Shown here: piece by piece, positions 51,333 to 61,400 of the stretch | Position numbering within the stretch: the stretch's first letter is position 1 | Layout: every line of letters starts with the position of its first letter | NCBI RefSeq assembly: GCF_024436035.1 | Contig: NZ_JANFNG010000028.1 | Span: 1 to 64,000 of the forward strand | Direction of reading: 5' to 3' | DNA length: 64,000 nt | Source of the DNA: Streptomyces humicola | GTDB lineage: Bacteria; Actinomycetota; Actinomycetes; Streptomycetales; Streptomycetaceae | Position numbers and translations under genes: made by a program | Notes under the pieces: model-generated | Told to the model about the DNA's origin: nothing | The model's database searches: none | What the model saw: the letters and a program-made list of their open reading frames with translations, nothing else

Positions 51333-51600
51333 CCCTCCAAGGGCGTCGTGGTGATCCCTTGGGGGTGCGGGCGAGAAGGGCAACTCGCTGTGCCACCGCA
51401 CCTTCGCCGCCGCAGCTGGGCGACGGCCTCGTTCGGGCCTGATGACGGGGGCTGGCCGGCGGGGCATTGGACCGTACGGGTCGTTCCTCCCCGCGCTCGG
51501 GAGGGTCTTCGCCTCGGGGCGCGAGGCTGCCTTCACAGCTCCCGGCAGCTCTCTCGGCTCGCGTGAGCCCGCGGCTACTCGTCTCCGTCGACGCGTTACG
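51333..51600 (-). ncRNA. T-box leader of the aspS gene, probably translational type
   Basis: On the minus strand, AGAGAGCTGCC-GGGAGCTGTGAA-GGCAG (51554-51527) is the Stem I distal bulge and apical loop of T-boxes. GAGTAG and GAAGAC lie at the specifier loop. GGTGGCACAGCGAG (51397-51384), with CTTCTCGCCC after it, matches the T-box sequence (GGUGGNACCGCG). CCAAGGG (51362-51356) and CCCTTGG (51343-51337) then form a hairpin that covers the ribosome binding site, which suggests control of translation. The specifier reads GAC (Asp) in one register or ACC in the next; GAC fits the gene. The 5' end is not defined. Confidence 0.8.
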
Positions 51601-51686
51601 TGCCAGGGTAAAGGCCACCTCACCACCCCGCCAACGAAATCCTTGCGGTGGCTGATATCGAGCTGCCTCCGCGTGACCGGCCTTGG

Positions 51687-52214
51687 TCAGTTCGTGGGGG
51701 TGCGGGTTACCTGTGTGATCGTTACGTGGGGATCGTTGCCGATCAGTCCGTTGGGATCGTCCAGCCTCTCGGAGGAGAAGGCAGAGGTTCCCGGCTGGAG
51801 GAGTCCGCTGTCGATGGTGAGGGTCTTGCCGGTTCCGGGAACGTCCCCTGCGACGCGGACGGTGACGCGGTAGTCGCCAGCGTCATGACCGTGGTTGGTG
51901 ATGCGCACCGGGACGATCACGGAGGGGGCATCGAAGGTGGGTTGCAGAACGGTCACGTCGCCGGAGGTGGCTATGGGAGGCGGCGTGACGTAGGGGGTTG
52001 CGGTTACCTCGGCGAAGGCTTCCCCGTCGTTCGGGTTGCTCGAGGTGGGGGATGCGGTTGGAGACGGCTGCGCGGCCGACACCGAAGGGGAGGTCGTGAA
52101 GCTTGGACGCGCAGCCGTCTTGTTGAGGTGCGTGTGATGTGCGGAGCACCCCGACAACGTCACGATTGAGGCGACGGCTATAGCCAGCGGCAGTCGAGCG
52201 TGTCGGGGTGCCAT
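51687..52214 (-). CDS. putative lipoprotein
   Basis: The 175-aa protein has a lipoprotein signal (LPLAIAVASIVTLSGC), a Ser/Thr/Pro-rich linker (about 28-65) and a C-terminal beta domain (VIVPVRITNHGHDAGDYRVT and VRVAGDVPGTGKTLTIDSGL). The domain looks like an exported immunoglobulin-type fold with no catalytic motif. AAGAGGAACC precedes ATG 52214. It lies 27 bp downstream of the secreted-protein gene on the same strand and is probably in the same operon. Confidence 0.75.
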   Translation of the reverse strand: MAPRHARLPLAIAVASIVTLSGCSAHHTHLNKTAARPSFTTSPSVSAAQPSPTASPTSSNPNDGEAFAEVTATPYVTPPPIATSGDVTVLQPTFDAPSVIVPVRITNHGHDAGDYRVTVRVAGDVPGTGKTLTIDSGLLQPGTSAFSSERLDDPNGLIGNDPHVTITQVTRTPTN

Positions 52215-52241
52215 GAGGGTTCCTCTTTCTTCAGCGGGGCG

Positions 52242-52763
52242 TCAGTCGCAGGGGCTCGTACCGATGGTGCCGCTCACGATGGTTGTACCGCCGTTCTTCA
52301 TCAGAACGGTGACAGTTCCGCAGAAGCCCCGCCTCTGGTACACCGGCCCGGCGTAGCTGGAGTAGTTGCCGGCGTCGCTGGTGCACGGGTCGCCGGTGTA
52401 GTTGTCGCAGAGGGTGATCTTCATGTAGCGGCTGGCGCCGATGTCGTTGAAGAAGGCGGCGCAGACGGGCTTGTCCTGGTAGTTCGGGCCGGTTGTCTGG
52501 CCGTTGGTGTAGGTGTACACGTCGCCGAGCGGGTTGCCCCTGGAGTCGGTCCAGCGCCTGGCTTCTTCGATGGTGGTGTAGCCGGATCCGCAGACGGTCG
52601 ATCCAGCGGCTTCCAGCTGGGCGTTGGGCCGGACGGTCACGGAGTGGACGGCCGTAGACGCGGTGGTGGCCGCCTGGGCCGGAGGAGTTGCGAAAGCCAT
52701 GGCAGAGATGGCGGTAGTGGCGCAGGCGACAGCGATGCGCGCTCCAGTGCGTACGGAGTGCAT
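52242..52763 (-). CDS. secreted Cys-containing protein of unknown function
   Basis: The 173-aa protein has a signal peptide (RIAVACATTAISAMAFATPP, cleavage near AQA). The mature part has six cysteines (in STVCGSGY, KPVCAAFF, ITLCDNYTGDPCTS, RGFCGTV and the final SPCD), likely forming disulfides, and is rich in Thr, Tyr and Asn. It may be a small beta-rich binding or inhibitor protein; I recognise no family. AAGGGGGAACC precedes ATG 52763. A 12-bp palindrome lies just upstream. Confidence 0.7.
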   Translation of the reverse strand: MHSVRTGARIAVACATTAISAMAFATPPAQAATTASTAVHSVTVRPNAQLEAAGSTVCGSGYTTIEEARRWTDSRGNPLGDVYTYTNGQTTGPNYQDKPVCAAFFNDIGASRYMKITLCDNYTGDPCTSDAGNYSSYAGPVYQRRGFCGTVTVLMKNGGTTIVSGTIGTSPCD

Positions 52764-52775
52764 GGTTCCCCCTTA

Positions 52776-52787
52776 AAGACATGTCTT
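52776..52787. promoter_or_regulatory. perfect palindrome AAGACATGTCTT
   Basis: The 12-bp palindrome lies 13 nt before the secreted-protein start on the minus strand. Its core GACATGTC recurs in the dyad at 52997-53022 in the same divergent gap. Confidence 0.45.
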
Positions 52788-52996
52788 CCCGCGTAGACCA
52801 ACTTTCCGTGGAGCGGAAGGGCGTTCGGCGAGAGGTGATGCCAACGGACAGTAAAGGACTGTCCGTATCAGCAAAAGAGATTATCTGATCAAAATTGGAA
52901 TTTAGCATTCCGGATGCGCGCAACTCGCAACGCTCAGTGACGGAATTCCCTGCAGGTCCCGCAGCTTTACACGATGTTCGGCGGAGGATAAGCCTC

Positions 52997-53022
52997 CACA
53001 TGTCACGGAAAGTTGACATGTG
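52997..53022. promoter_or_regulatory. inverted repeat CACATGTCA-N8-TGACATGTG
   Basis: Perfect 9-bp arms 8 nt apart lie in the 450-bp gap between the divergent secreted-protein genes. Each arm contains ACATGT, as does the palindrome at 52776. The gap (52764-53213) contains no gene. Confidence 0.5.
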
Positions 53023-53213
53023 ATGGTCGTCACCACCTTGCCTGCGTCGTCCGGTTAGGGGCGAGTGCAGCGCCAGAAAACATCTTGTGAGACTCTTTAC
53101 CGCGCTCATACCTTGAGATCCCTGTGGCGAACGACCGTTGCCAAGCTGAACGCCTGACGAGGTGTCATGCGCATGGCATCCGCCACGGGGATCAGTTAAC
53201 GGGAAGGACACCT

Positions 53214-56200
53214 GTGGGAAGACCGAGAAGAGTGCCCACACAAGCGATAGCGGGCGTGGCCACTGCGGCGACGTTCCTCTCGCTGCTGGCAACACCGGCG
53301 GCCTTCGCTGCCGCCAAACCATCTCCATCGCCGCAGTCCGCGAAACCGGCGGCCACGAGCGCCCGCATCAGCAACCCGGATGCCACCTTGCCGAAGGGGT
53401 GGAGGTCATCTAGCGACCGCGTAGCGGTCCTCGCACCTGACAGTGACGGCATCCACGTCATGACGGCGAGCGCCAAGGAGGCGTACGCCTGGCACACTCT
53501 GACAACCTTGTCGGAGCCCGGCTTCAGCACGGACATGTGGATCGGGAACTCCTGCCAGACTGACCCCGGCCACCTTGCGGTCGCTTACGCGCCGCGGGAC
53601 TTCACCAACTCCGAACAGCTCATGGAGCGCGGAGCGTTCACCGCCATCGTCAACCTCGACGACGGCAGCGTGAAGAAACTGCCGTTGAACGCATCCCTCG
53701 CCTACTTCGACCCAACCTGCGACACCACAGCGCACTCCGCGACGTTCACGCAGCTCGACGGCGACAAGACGCGGCTTACCACCGTTGATGACTCCGGCAA
53801 GCAGACCTCGAAGGTCGCGGTGAACGCGGAGATCACCAGCGCTACCACCGCTGGGGGAAAGCTGGTCGGGGCGACGGGCAATCAGCTCGTGTCGATTAGC
53901 GACGACGGACAACTGTCGACGCTGGCCAAGGGGACGTGGACGCCGTACGACATCCACGCCGACCTTTCCGGCGGCATCGACTTCGTGGACCAGGGACGCA
54001 ACCAGCAGGCCGCGAAGCGCTACGCCGCAGGCAAGGTCACCGCCTTCGCCACCTCGCCGCTGAACAAGATCGCGCTTCAGCAGAGCGCAAACGGCACGGT
54101 CTTCCTGACCGGATCACCGATGAGCAGTACGGCACTGCCCAAGGGCATGGCCAAGGCGGGCGTCTCGCCCGACGCAGTGCTGTCCAGCACCGGGATGCTC
54201 GCGGTCAACACCGTCACCGCACCCGGCGTCGCTGCCCGTGTCAAGCAGCCCATCGGCACCCTCCGCCCGGAGGACACCGCCACCACCCCGGTGGAGATCA
54301 CCGCCACCGTCCCGGCCACAGGGAAGACCGCTCAGTTCGCGGCCCAACAGACGGACACGGCTGGCAGGGGGATCGGGAACGCTGCCTCACCCTCCCTCGC
54401 CTCGGCCGGCAGCAGCCGGATGAATCCGAACGACTCTCCGGGCAGCACCTCCCACGACACCACCGACCCGGACCGCTGGTGCGCCGTTGCCCGCAACGAC
54501 CCGAACATCCAGGCATTGCAGCCGACCTCCAACCAGGTCGAGTGGGCCGTCGACATGGCGGTGCGCGGCGACTTGCACTCCGGTTACCTCACCCAGGGCG
54601 ACTGGCGTAGCCAGGAAGGGTCGGGGGCGGTCGACCCGCAGGGCATGTTCCCGCAGCCCGCGCTGACCGGAGGCGGCCGTGTCCCCGCTCAGGTCGTCCT
54701 TGGGATCCTGGCGCAGGAGTCGAACCTGTGGCAGGCCGAGGGCGGAGCGATCCCCGGACAGACCTCATCGCCGTTGACCAGCCAGAACGGCTTCTACGGC
54801 CACCCGAGCGCCACGGGTACCGCGTACTGGCAGATCGACTGGACGAAGTCCGACTGCGGGTACGGCATCGGGCAGATCACCGACGGCATGCGCGTTCCCG
54901 CGCACCCGAAGCCAGGTGAGACCGAGCTTCCCTACAATCAACAGCTCGCGATTGCGCTCGACTACACGGTCAACATCGCCAAGGCGGTCGAGCTGATCTC
55001 GGACAAGTGGAACGAGATTCACACTTCCGGGCAGACTATCAAGATCAACAACGATGACCCGTCGAAGATCGAGAACTGGTTCGCTGCGGTGTGGAACTAC
55101 AACGAGGGCTTCAACGCTCCAGGTTCCGACCCGTCCGGGAACTGGGGATTGGGCTGGTACGGCAACCCTGCCAACCCGATCTACCCGGCAAACCGCAACC
55201 CGTTCATGGACACCTCGGTGGATCCCAACGCCAACCACGACGCCGCCCACCCGCAGGACTGGCCATACCAGGAGAAGGTCATGGGCTGGGCCGGGTGGTC
55301 GCAGGACACCGGATGGTCGTTCGACGACACCGGAAAGCAGCAGCAAAAAGGCGACCCTGGCTACAGCACGATGGGTTTCAACCCCGCGTGGTGGAACGGC
55401 GACGCGACCACTGCCCCGGCGAACCGGTCGGCAGTCAAACCCCCGCTTGCGACCTTCTGCACGACGACGGACAACGCTTGCGATGTGAACAACCCGCCAC
55501 CGTGCGAGACCCAGCACTTGAAGAACTGCGACGTTCAGCACTGGTGGCACTCGTCCGCCACGTGGAAGAGCGACTGCAACCTCTCGTGCGGCAACGAGTC
55601 GATCAAGTACCAGACGCTACGCAGCGAGCTCGGGCGCGGACACGGAGGCATCGGAGACCCCGCATGCAATACCGCACCGTTGCCGTCAGGAAGCCTGATC
55701 GTGGACTCGGTCCCCGCGTCGGTTCCGACCTACCGCTCCGGCTGCTCCAAGATCACCCAGAACGACGGTAGTTTCACGTTCACCTTCCTGGCTGACTCCG
55801 GCGGCAATTACGAGGCGCGAGGGGACCTCCACCAGATCGGCGGCGGCTACAACGCCCACTACTGGTACGCGCACACTCGCGACACCGATACCGGCGTCGG
55901 CGACCTGAACTCCACAACCACGTGGTACGACCCTTCCACGGGAACGTTCTCGAAGGACCCTTCAGCGATCGCCCAGTTCATCTCCACGCCCATCCTTCCC
56001 GACGGGAACATGGCGATCACCGGCGATTGGAAGCTGAATAACAAGATCTCAGGATGGCGTCGGGTATGGGTCCACGTCCCCGACACCGGATCAACAGCTC
56101 AGCAGGAGATCTATACCATCCACACCGGTTCTTCGACGACGAACCGCGTCATCAACGCACATGACCGCATCAACGACTGGATCTCCCTCGGGGCGATCAA

Positions 56201-57191
56201 CTTCACCCCCGGCAGCGACTGGCAGGGCGTGACGCTGACGAACTACGCGTTCGGCGCCACGGCTGACAACACGATCGCCTGGGATGCGGTCGCCTTTTCA
56301 CCGCTCCCGGGCAAGCCGACCGACATGGTGACCCAGGTCGGTGACTCGTACGCCTCCGGCACCGGCGTCGGCCAGTACTACACCAACTCCGACACCGGAC
56401 CCCACATCGCCAACGGCGACCCCAAGCCCTCGGACTTCGACGCCTGCCTGCGAAGCTCACGCTCGTGGTCCCGACAGGTAGTCCTCCCCGGCACATCGAC
56501 GTCCGTCGGCGACAGGGAAGACCAGAGCGACGACACGATGGACTACCACAGCGTGGCGTGCAGCGGGGCAACCACGACACAGGCCACGCAGAAAGGACAG
56601 GAGGGAGAGATACCGCAGCTCTACTCCGGCTTCATCAACCCCGACACCACGCTGGTCGACATGACCATCGGCGGTGACGACGCAGGCTTCACCAGCGTGC
56701 TCACCGCATGCGCGACGACCGGATGCCCGGCCGACGCCACGGTCAAGGGGCAGATCAATACCGCCGCGCAGAACGCAGCCGACTTCGTGGCCCGGGTTCA
56801 CGCACTCGCCCCAAACGCCCGGATCATCGACATGGGCTACCCGGTGCTTTTCGACACCCAGGTGAGCACCTGCACCTCGATCGGTCTGGGAACCTCGGAG
56901 GTCATCACCATCCACGACTGGGGCCAGTACATGAACACCCAGCTCAGCAACGCCATCGGCTCGCTGAACACGAGCGGGAAGGCAAAGTTCTACGACCCGT
57001 CGGGCGAGTGGAACGGACACCTAATCTGCGACTCCAATGAAGGACTTCACGAACTCACTAAAGCACCGTCGTCCGACATCGCCTCCGATCCGAAATTCAC
57101 CCTTCCGTTCACGTCGAGTATGGAATCCTTCCACCCGAACGAACTCGGTGCAGAGGCATACGCCAAGGCCCTGCACGATGCACTCAGCTAG
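53214..57191 (+). CDS. large secreted protein: transglycosylase-like, golvesin and SGNH hydrolase domains
   Basis: The 1325-aa protein has a signal peptide (IAGVATAATFLSLLATPAAF). Residues 50-430 form repetitive beta structure of propeller type. Residues about 480-700 resemble a lysozyme/transglycosylase fold (VVLGILAQESNLWQ with a likely catalytic Glu; GYGIGQITDGM). A Cys-rich link follows. Residues about 850-1025 match the golvesin C-terminal-like domain (WRRVWVHVPDTGSTAQQEIY). The last 290 residues are an SGNH/GDSL esterase: VTQVGDSYASGTGVGQYY with the nucleophile Ser, TIGGDDAGF and the Asp/His region SFHPNELGAEAYA. It may open the wall and release acyl chains. GGAAGGACACCT precedes GTG 53214. 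It lies just upstream of an RHS toxin locus. Confidence 0.8.
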   Translation: MGRPRRVPTQAIAGVATAATFLSLLATPAAFAAAKPSPSPQSAKPAATSARISNPDATLPKGWRSSSDRVAVLAPDSDGIHVMTASAKEAYAWHTLTTLSEPGFSTDMWIGNSCQTDPGHLAVAYAPRDFTNSEQLMERGAFTAIVNLDDGSVKKLPLNASLAYFDPTCDTTAHSATFTQLDGDKTRLTTVDDSGKQTSKVAVNAEITSATTAGGKLVGATGNQLVSISDDGQLSTLAKGTWTPYDIHADLSGGIDFVDQGRNQQAAKRYAAGKVTAFATSPLNKIALQQSANGTVFLTGSPMSSTALPKGMAKAGVSPDAVLSSTGMLAVNTVTAPGVAARVKQPIGTLRPEDTATTPVEITATVPATGKTAQFAAQQTDTAGRGIGNAASPSLASAGSSRMNPNDSPGSTSHDTTDPDRWCAVARNDPNIQALQPTSNQVEWAVDMAVRGDLHSGYLTQGDWRSQEGSGAVDPQGMFPQPALTGGGRVPAQVVLGILAQESNLWQAEGGAIPGQTSSPLTSQNGFYGHPSATGTAYWQIDWTKSDCGYGIGQITDGMRVPAHPKPGETELPYNQQLAIALDYTVNIAKAVELISDKWNEIHTSGQTIKINNDDPSKIENWFAAVWNYNEGFNAPGSDPSGNWGLGWYGNPANPIYPANRNPFMDTSVDPNANHDAAHPQDWPYQEKVMGWAGWSQDTGWSFDDTGKQQQKGDPGYSTMGFNPAWWNGDATTAPANRSAVKPPLATFCTTTDNACDVNNPPPCETQHLKNCDVQHWWHSSATWKSDCNLSCGNESIKYQTLRSELGRGHGGIGDPACNTAPLPSGSLIVDSVPASVPTYRSGCSKITQNDGSFTFTFLADSGGNYEARGDLHQIGGGYNAHYWYAHTRDTDTGVGDLNSTTTWYDPSTGTFSKDPSAIAQFISTPILPDGNMAITGDWKLNNKISGWRRVWVHVPDTGSTAQQEIYTIHTGSSTTNRVINAHDRINDWISLGAINFTPGSDWQGVTLTNYAFGATADNTIAWDAVAFSPLPGKPTDMVTQVGDSYASGTGVGQYYTNSDTGPHIANGDPKPSDFDACLRSSRSWSRQVVLPGTSTSVGDREDQSDDTMDYHSVACSGATTTQATQKGQEGEIPQLYSGFINPDTTLVDMTIGGDDAGFTSVLTACATTGCPADATVKGQINTAAQNAADFVARVHALAPNARIIDMGYPVLFDTQVSTCTSIGLGTSEVITIHDWGQYMNTQLSNAIGSLNTSGKAKFYDPSGEWNGHLICDSNEGLHELTKAPSSDIASDPKFTLPFTSSMESFHPNELGAEAYAKALHDALS

Positions 57192-57204
57192 AACCTGAGC
57201 AGTA

Positions 57205-57240
57205 GCATGGGGGTCGTTGCGACAGCAGCGGCCCCCATGC
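57205..57240 (+). terminator. hairpin after the large secreted-protein gene
   Basis: GCATGGGGGTCG and CGGCCCCCATGC form a 12-bp stem with one G-U pair and a 12-nt loop, 14 nt after the stop codon. Confidence 0.75.
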
Positions 57241-57262
57241 GCGTCCCCGAGGAGTCTCTGCC

Positions 57263-57418
57263 ATGCCCTACCGCATACCAGGAAAGAACCCGGTTACCCG
57301 CGGCATAGCCATCGTCGCATTCGCCATCGGGATCGCCATAGCCGTGCTGATTATCTGGATCATCGTCTCGTACCTGGCAGATCCCAGCAGCTTCAACATG
57401 GACCCCGGCGGCTTGTGA
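57263..57418 (+). CDS. small single-pass membrane protein
   Basis: The 51-aa protein reads MPYRIPGKNPVTRGIAIVAF and continues with a membrane helix (AIGIAIAVLIIWIIVSYLA), ending PSSFNMDPGGL. GAGGAG lies 9 nt before ATG 57263, so translation is credible despite the size. It follows the terminator of the large secreted-protein gene. I recognise no family. Confidence 0.65.
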   Translation: MPYRIPGKNPVTRGIAIVAFAIGIAIAVLIIWIIVSYLADPSSFNMDPGGL

Positions 57419-57539
57419 CAGACGACCGCAACACAGCGCTCTATCTCCGGAAGACGGGAACCGGGTGAAGCCCCGGCTTCCACTGCCGCACGCCGAGCGG
57501 ACTGCACCCAGAGCGCGACCAATCGCCCGAGGCATCGTC

Positions 57540-58010
57540 GGCGAGCCGCTCGCGGCGAGAAGGTGGGCGTGCTGTCGCTCGGGTTTAGGCTCCGCCGACG
57601 CCGGTCTCCGCCGCTGCGAATGTGCGCGACGGGCATGCTTCTCATCGGGCCGCCCGAGGCTGCGGTCGCGGAGATAGAGGACCGACGGTACGTCGCGCTG
57701 GTCGACCTGCTGGACGATCTAGCCGGATGCGAGAACGACGGTGAGCGGGTGTTCATCGTCGCCGAGCTCGCCACCCGTGCGGCCCAACTCGCCCTCATCA
57801 TTACGGGGGCGTGGCTCGGCGGTGGCAAGTGGCTGGCCCAGGCTTGGCGAGCACGCGCCAGACCTGACGCAGCGCCTGAACACAGCAACGCGCCAGGCGC
57901 TCTCAGGACGTTCGGGCCCTCTCGTCAACCTGGTTGAGGAGATTCTGGGGCAGGCGGGAGGGCGGCTTTGGGCCGGATACCGGCGTGACGGCACGCGAGG
58001 AGTCCAGGGT
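57540..58010 (+). pseudogene. frameshifted nucleotidyltransferase-like C-terminal region
   Basis: One frame reads RRYVALVDLLDDLAGCENDG, ERVFIVAELATRAAQLALII and GAWLGGGKWLAQ. Another, from about 57855, reads APDLTQRLNTATRQALSGRS, PLVNLVEEILGQAGGRLWAG. Joined, they resemble the helical C-terminal half of actinobacterial nucleotidyltransferase-type proteins (..GKWL.., ..GGRLW.GYRR). No nucleotidyltransferase catalytic motif and no start are present. The relationship is by general pattern only. Confidence 0.4.
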
Positions 58011-58130
58011 TCGCGCCCGACTGGCGAGAATCGTTCGGACAGTTGTGTGCGTTCCGTGGTGACCGTCCGGCGGCATGTCCCGGCTGTCCTATGATCATGT
58101 GCTAGTCGTCATTGGTACCGCGAGTGGAGT

Positions 58131-58466
58131 GTGTTCGGGGGGTTGGGGGATCTCGTGGCGGATCTGAAGACGGAATCTGCATCGTTGTCCAGCGGTTCAT
58201 CGAAGATGTCGCACGCGTCGGACCCGTTGGTGCAGCCGCTGGGCGATTTCAAGAACGCCTCCAACGACCTGTCCGCCTTCGGGGCTCTCGGGTCGCTGCT
58301 GAGCGCGACGGGTCAGATCCGTGACGGCATGGATCAACTCACCTCCATCGTCACCGCGTTGCACGGCGAGTGGCAGGCCGAAGCCAAGGCCATCGGGGAT
58401 GTGGGCAAGGTGCTGGACCAGGTCGACGAGCAGTTGAAGGACGAAGCGGCGAAGAGGCAGGGCTGA
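58131..58466 (+). CDS. small helical WXG100-like partner of the RHS toxin
   Basis: The 111-aa protein is helical (MFGGLGDLVADLKTESASLS; DLSAFGALGSLLSATGQIRD; VLDQVDEQLKDEAAKR). Size, helices and position resemble WXG100/LXG-associated small proteins that pair with type VII-secreted toxins, though a canonical WXG is replaced by GEW. It ends 7 nt before the toxin gene, so the two are an operon. Start GTG 58131 has a GGAG immediately upstream, closer than usual. Its likely job is chaperoning or exporting the toxin. Confidence 0.7.
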   Translation: MFGGLGDLVADLKTESASLSSGSSKMSHASDPLVQPLGDFKNASNDLSAFGALGSLLSATGQIRDGMDQLTSIVTALHGEWQAEAKAIGDVGKVLDQVDEQLKDEAAKRQG

Positions 58467-58473
58467 GCATCTG

Positions 58474-61400
58474 ATGGACCTCAACCCGCTCGACATCATC
58501 AACGACCTGAACAACGCGATCGGCCACGACACCGCGAGCGTCCTGGAGTTCCTCCACATCACCGACCCCGCCGTCAAGCCCGAAGGGGTCCGTGAGGTCG
58601 CGCGGAAGTGGACGGCTCTCGCCCACGCGGTGGAGGACTCCAGCCGCGACGCCCACGACGCCCTGAGCGGCGTGGTGTGGGAGGGCAAGGCCGCCGACGC
58701 CTTCTCCCAGCGCACCGCGAAGGTACAGAACCAGGCCGCCGACATCGCGAACGCCCTGCACCAGGGCAGCGGGGCGATCAACCAGTTCGCCGACGCTGCG
58801 GAGAGCCTGATCGACGAGATCGGCAAGATCGCGGCAGAGATGATCGAGTTCGAAGTCGCCGGGCTGGCCTTGAGCGTGATCACCGCCGGGTTCTCCGAGG
58901 CGGCCTCGACCATCGCTGCTGGCGAGCGCGCCATGAAGATCGTGGAGCTCATCGGGAAGATCGAGGAAGAGGGCGGGATCCTCGGCAACGCGATCAAGGC
59001 GGTCATGGAGGCGATCCGTGGCCTCGACCGCGTCCTGGAGGCGCTGAAGGACATCAAGGGCGTCGCCACGGTGGCGAAGATGGCCAAGGACGGCATGGCC
59101 TTCTCCGCCTTCAGCACTCTCCTGGAGGACCCCAAGGCGCTGACCGACCCGGGCAAGCTCACCGACATCCTCGCCGAAGGCGCCATCGCCGGCATCGGCT
59201 TCGGCGTCCTCGGCAAAGCCCTCGGCAAGGGACTGAAAGCGATGTCCCCAGCGGCGCTGTCCGCGCTGAGCAAGGGCCTGTCCAAGCTTGATGATCTGAC
59301 ACCGGCCCGGTTCAAACTCCGCCCGGAGGACATGGAGAAGCTGCAGTCGGCAATCGAGAACGGCGCGAAGCTGTGCAGGCAAGACCCAGTCGACGTCGTC
59401 ACGGGCGACATGCTCCTCACGCAGAGAGACGTGGAACTGCCCGCAGCGCTGCCGGTGGTTCTGGAGCGCACGCATCTCTCGTCCTACCGCTCCGGAGGTT
59501 GGTTCGGTCGCACCTGGGCGTCTACGCTCGATCAGCGGCTCCAACTCGATGAGCACGGCGTGGTCTTCGCCACCGCCGACGGCCTGCGCCTGTGCTACCC
59601 GATCCCGCAACCGAACATCCCGGAGTACCCCGAGCACGGGCCGCGCTGGCCCCTGTTCTGGGACGGGCGCCACGGCGGGCGGATGCACATCACCGACCCG
59701 ACGGCCCGTCGCACCTACGTCTTTGCCCACCCATTGTCCACCAAGACCGACGGGGTGATCGACCTTCCGCTGCGCGCCATCGAGGACCGCAACGGCAACC
59801 GCATCACCATTGCCTACAGCATCGGCGAGGTGCCGGTCGAGATCCGCCACGACGGCGGCTACCGCATCGCCATCGACCGCCACCCCGACCAACCCCGCAT
59901 CACCGCCCTGCGTCTGCTCGACACCGATGGACCCGATACGAGCACCACCCTGGTCCGCTACGGCTACGACCAGGCCGGCCATCTCACCGAGGTCATCAAC
60001 TCCTCAGGCTTGCCCCTACAGTTCACCTACGACCACGTCGGCCGTGTCACTTCCTGGACCGACCGCAACGGCACCATCTACACGTACACCTACGACACCC
60101 AAGGCCGCTGCATCCGCGGCGAAGGCTCCAACGGCTACCAGTCCGGCACCTTCGTCTACGACGACGCCAACCGCACCACCCACATCACCAACGCCCTCGG
60201 CCACACCACCACGGTCGTCTACAACGAGGCGTATCGCCCCATCAGCGAAACCGACCCGCTCGGCAACACCACCCTCACCGAGTGGGACGCCGACAACCGA
60301 CTCATTACCGCCATAACCGACCCGCTGGGCCGAACAACTCAAAACGCTTATGACGACGCAGGGAACCCCACGACCATTCTGCGCGCTGATGGTTCGGTAA
60401 CCGATATAACCTACAACGCCCTCGGCCTGATCACTTCGGTGACCGAACCTGATGGCGCCATCTGGCGTTATGAGCACGACGACCGCGGTAACCGGACCTT
60501 GGTTGTGGACCCCAGCGGTTCCATGACCAAGTATGAGTACGACGGCCACGGTCGGCCTATGACCGTCACTGATGCGCTCGGCCATACCCATCGGATCGCG
60601 ACCAACAACGCCGGGCTACCGACAGCCGTCACCGACCCGCTAGGTCGCACCACCACCCTGGAACGGGACGCTTTCGGTCGGCTCACCGAAATGACCGATC
60701 CCCTGGGTCACCGGATATGCCACGGCTGGACTCCCGAAGGAAGGCTCTCCTGGCGCGAGGCCGCCGACGGTTCCCGTGAGACCTGGGCATGGGACGGCGA
60801 GGGCAACCTGACCGCGCATACTGACGCGGCGGGGAATACGAACCTCTACACCTACTCTTACTTCGATCTCCTTGCCTCCCACACCACACCTGATGGGACG
60901 ACCTACCGCTTCACCTATGACGCGGAGCTTCACCTCACCTCTGTCGTCAACCCGCAGGGCAGGACATGGTCCTATGAGTATGATCCAGCCGGGCACCTGG
61001 TCGCCGAGACTGATTTCAACGGTCGTCGCCTCACCTATGTGCATGACGCCGCTGGTCAACTCGTGCGCCGTACGAACGGCGCCGGTGAAACGGTCACGTA
61101 TCAGCGTGATCTTCTCGGCAGGACGATTGAGCGACGGGGCGGAAGCCACAGCGAAACTTTCCAGTACGACTCTGCAGGCCGACTCCTCCGGGCGGCGAAC
61201 AACGCCGCCACCGTGGCCTTCGAACACGACCAACTCGGTCGAGTACTGACAGAGAGCGTGAACGGGCGGCAATCCTCGTATGAGTACGATCTACTCGGGC
61301 GTCGCACTTCTCGGCAGCTACCGTCTGGGGCCGTCTCGCAATGGACCTACGATGCGGCCGGCCAGCCCACCGCACTGTCCGTGGGCGGCCACACGCTCAC

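Noticed and set aside
7910-58010. All frameshifts as sequencing errors
   Set aside because: Some (aspS, the ricin-like gene, Tm-1-like) could be base-call errors, but others also show truncation, inversion or several breaks, which errors would not produce. The two classes cannot be fully separated without reads.
58351-59982. 543-codon frame antisense to the RHS gene
   Set aside because: Shadow frame; no ribosome binding site and no resemblance, while the plus strand has clear WXG and RHS motifs.
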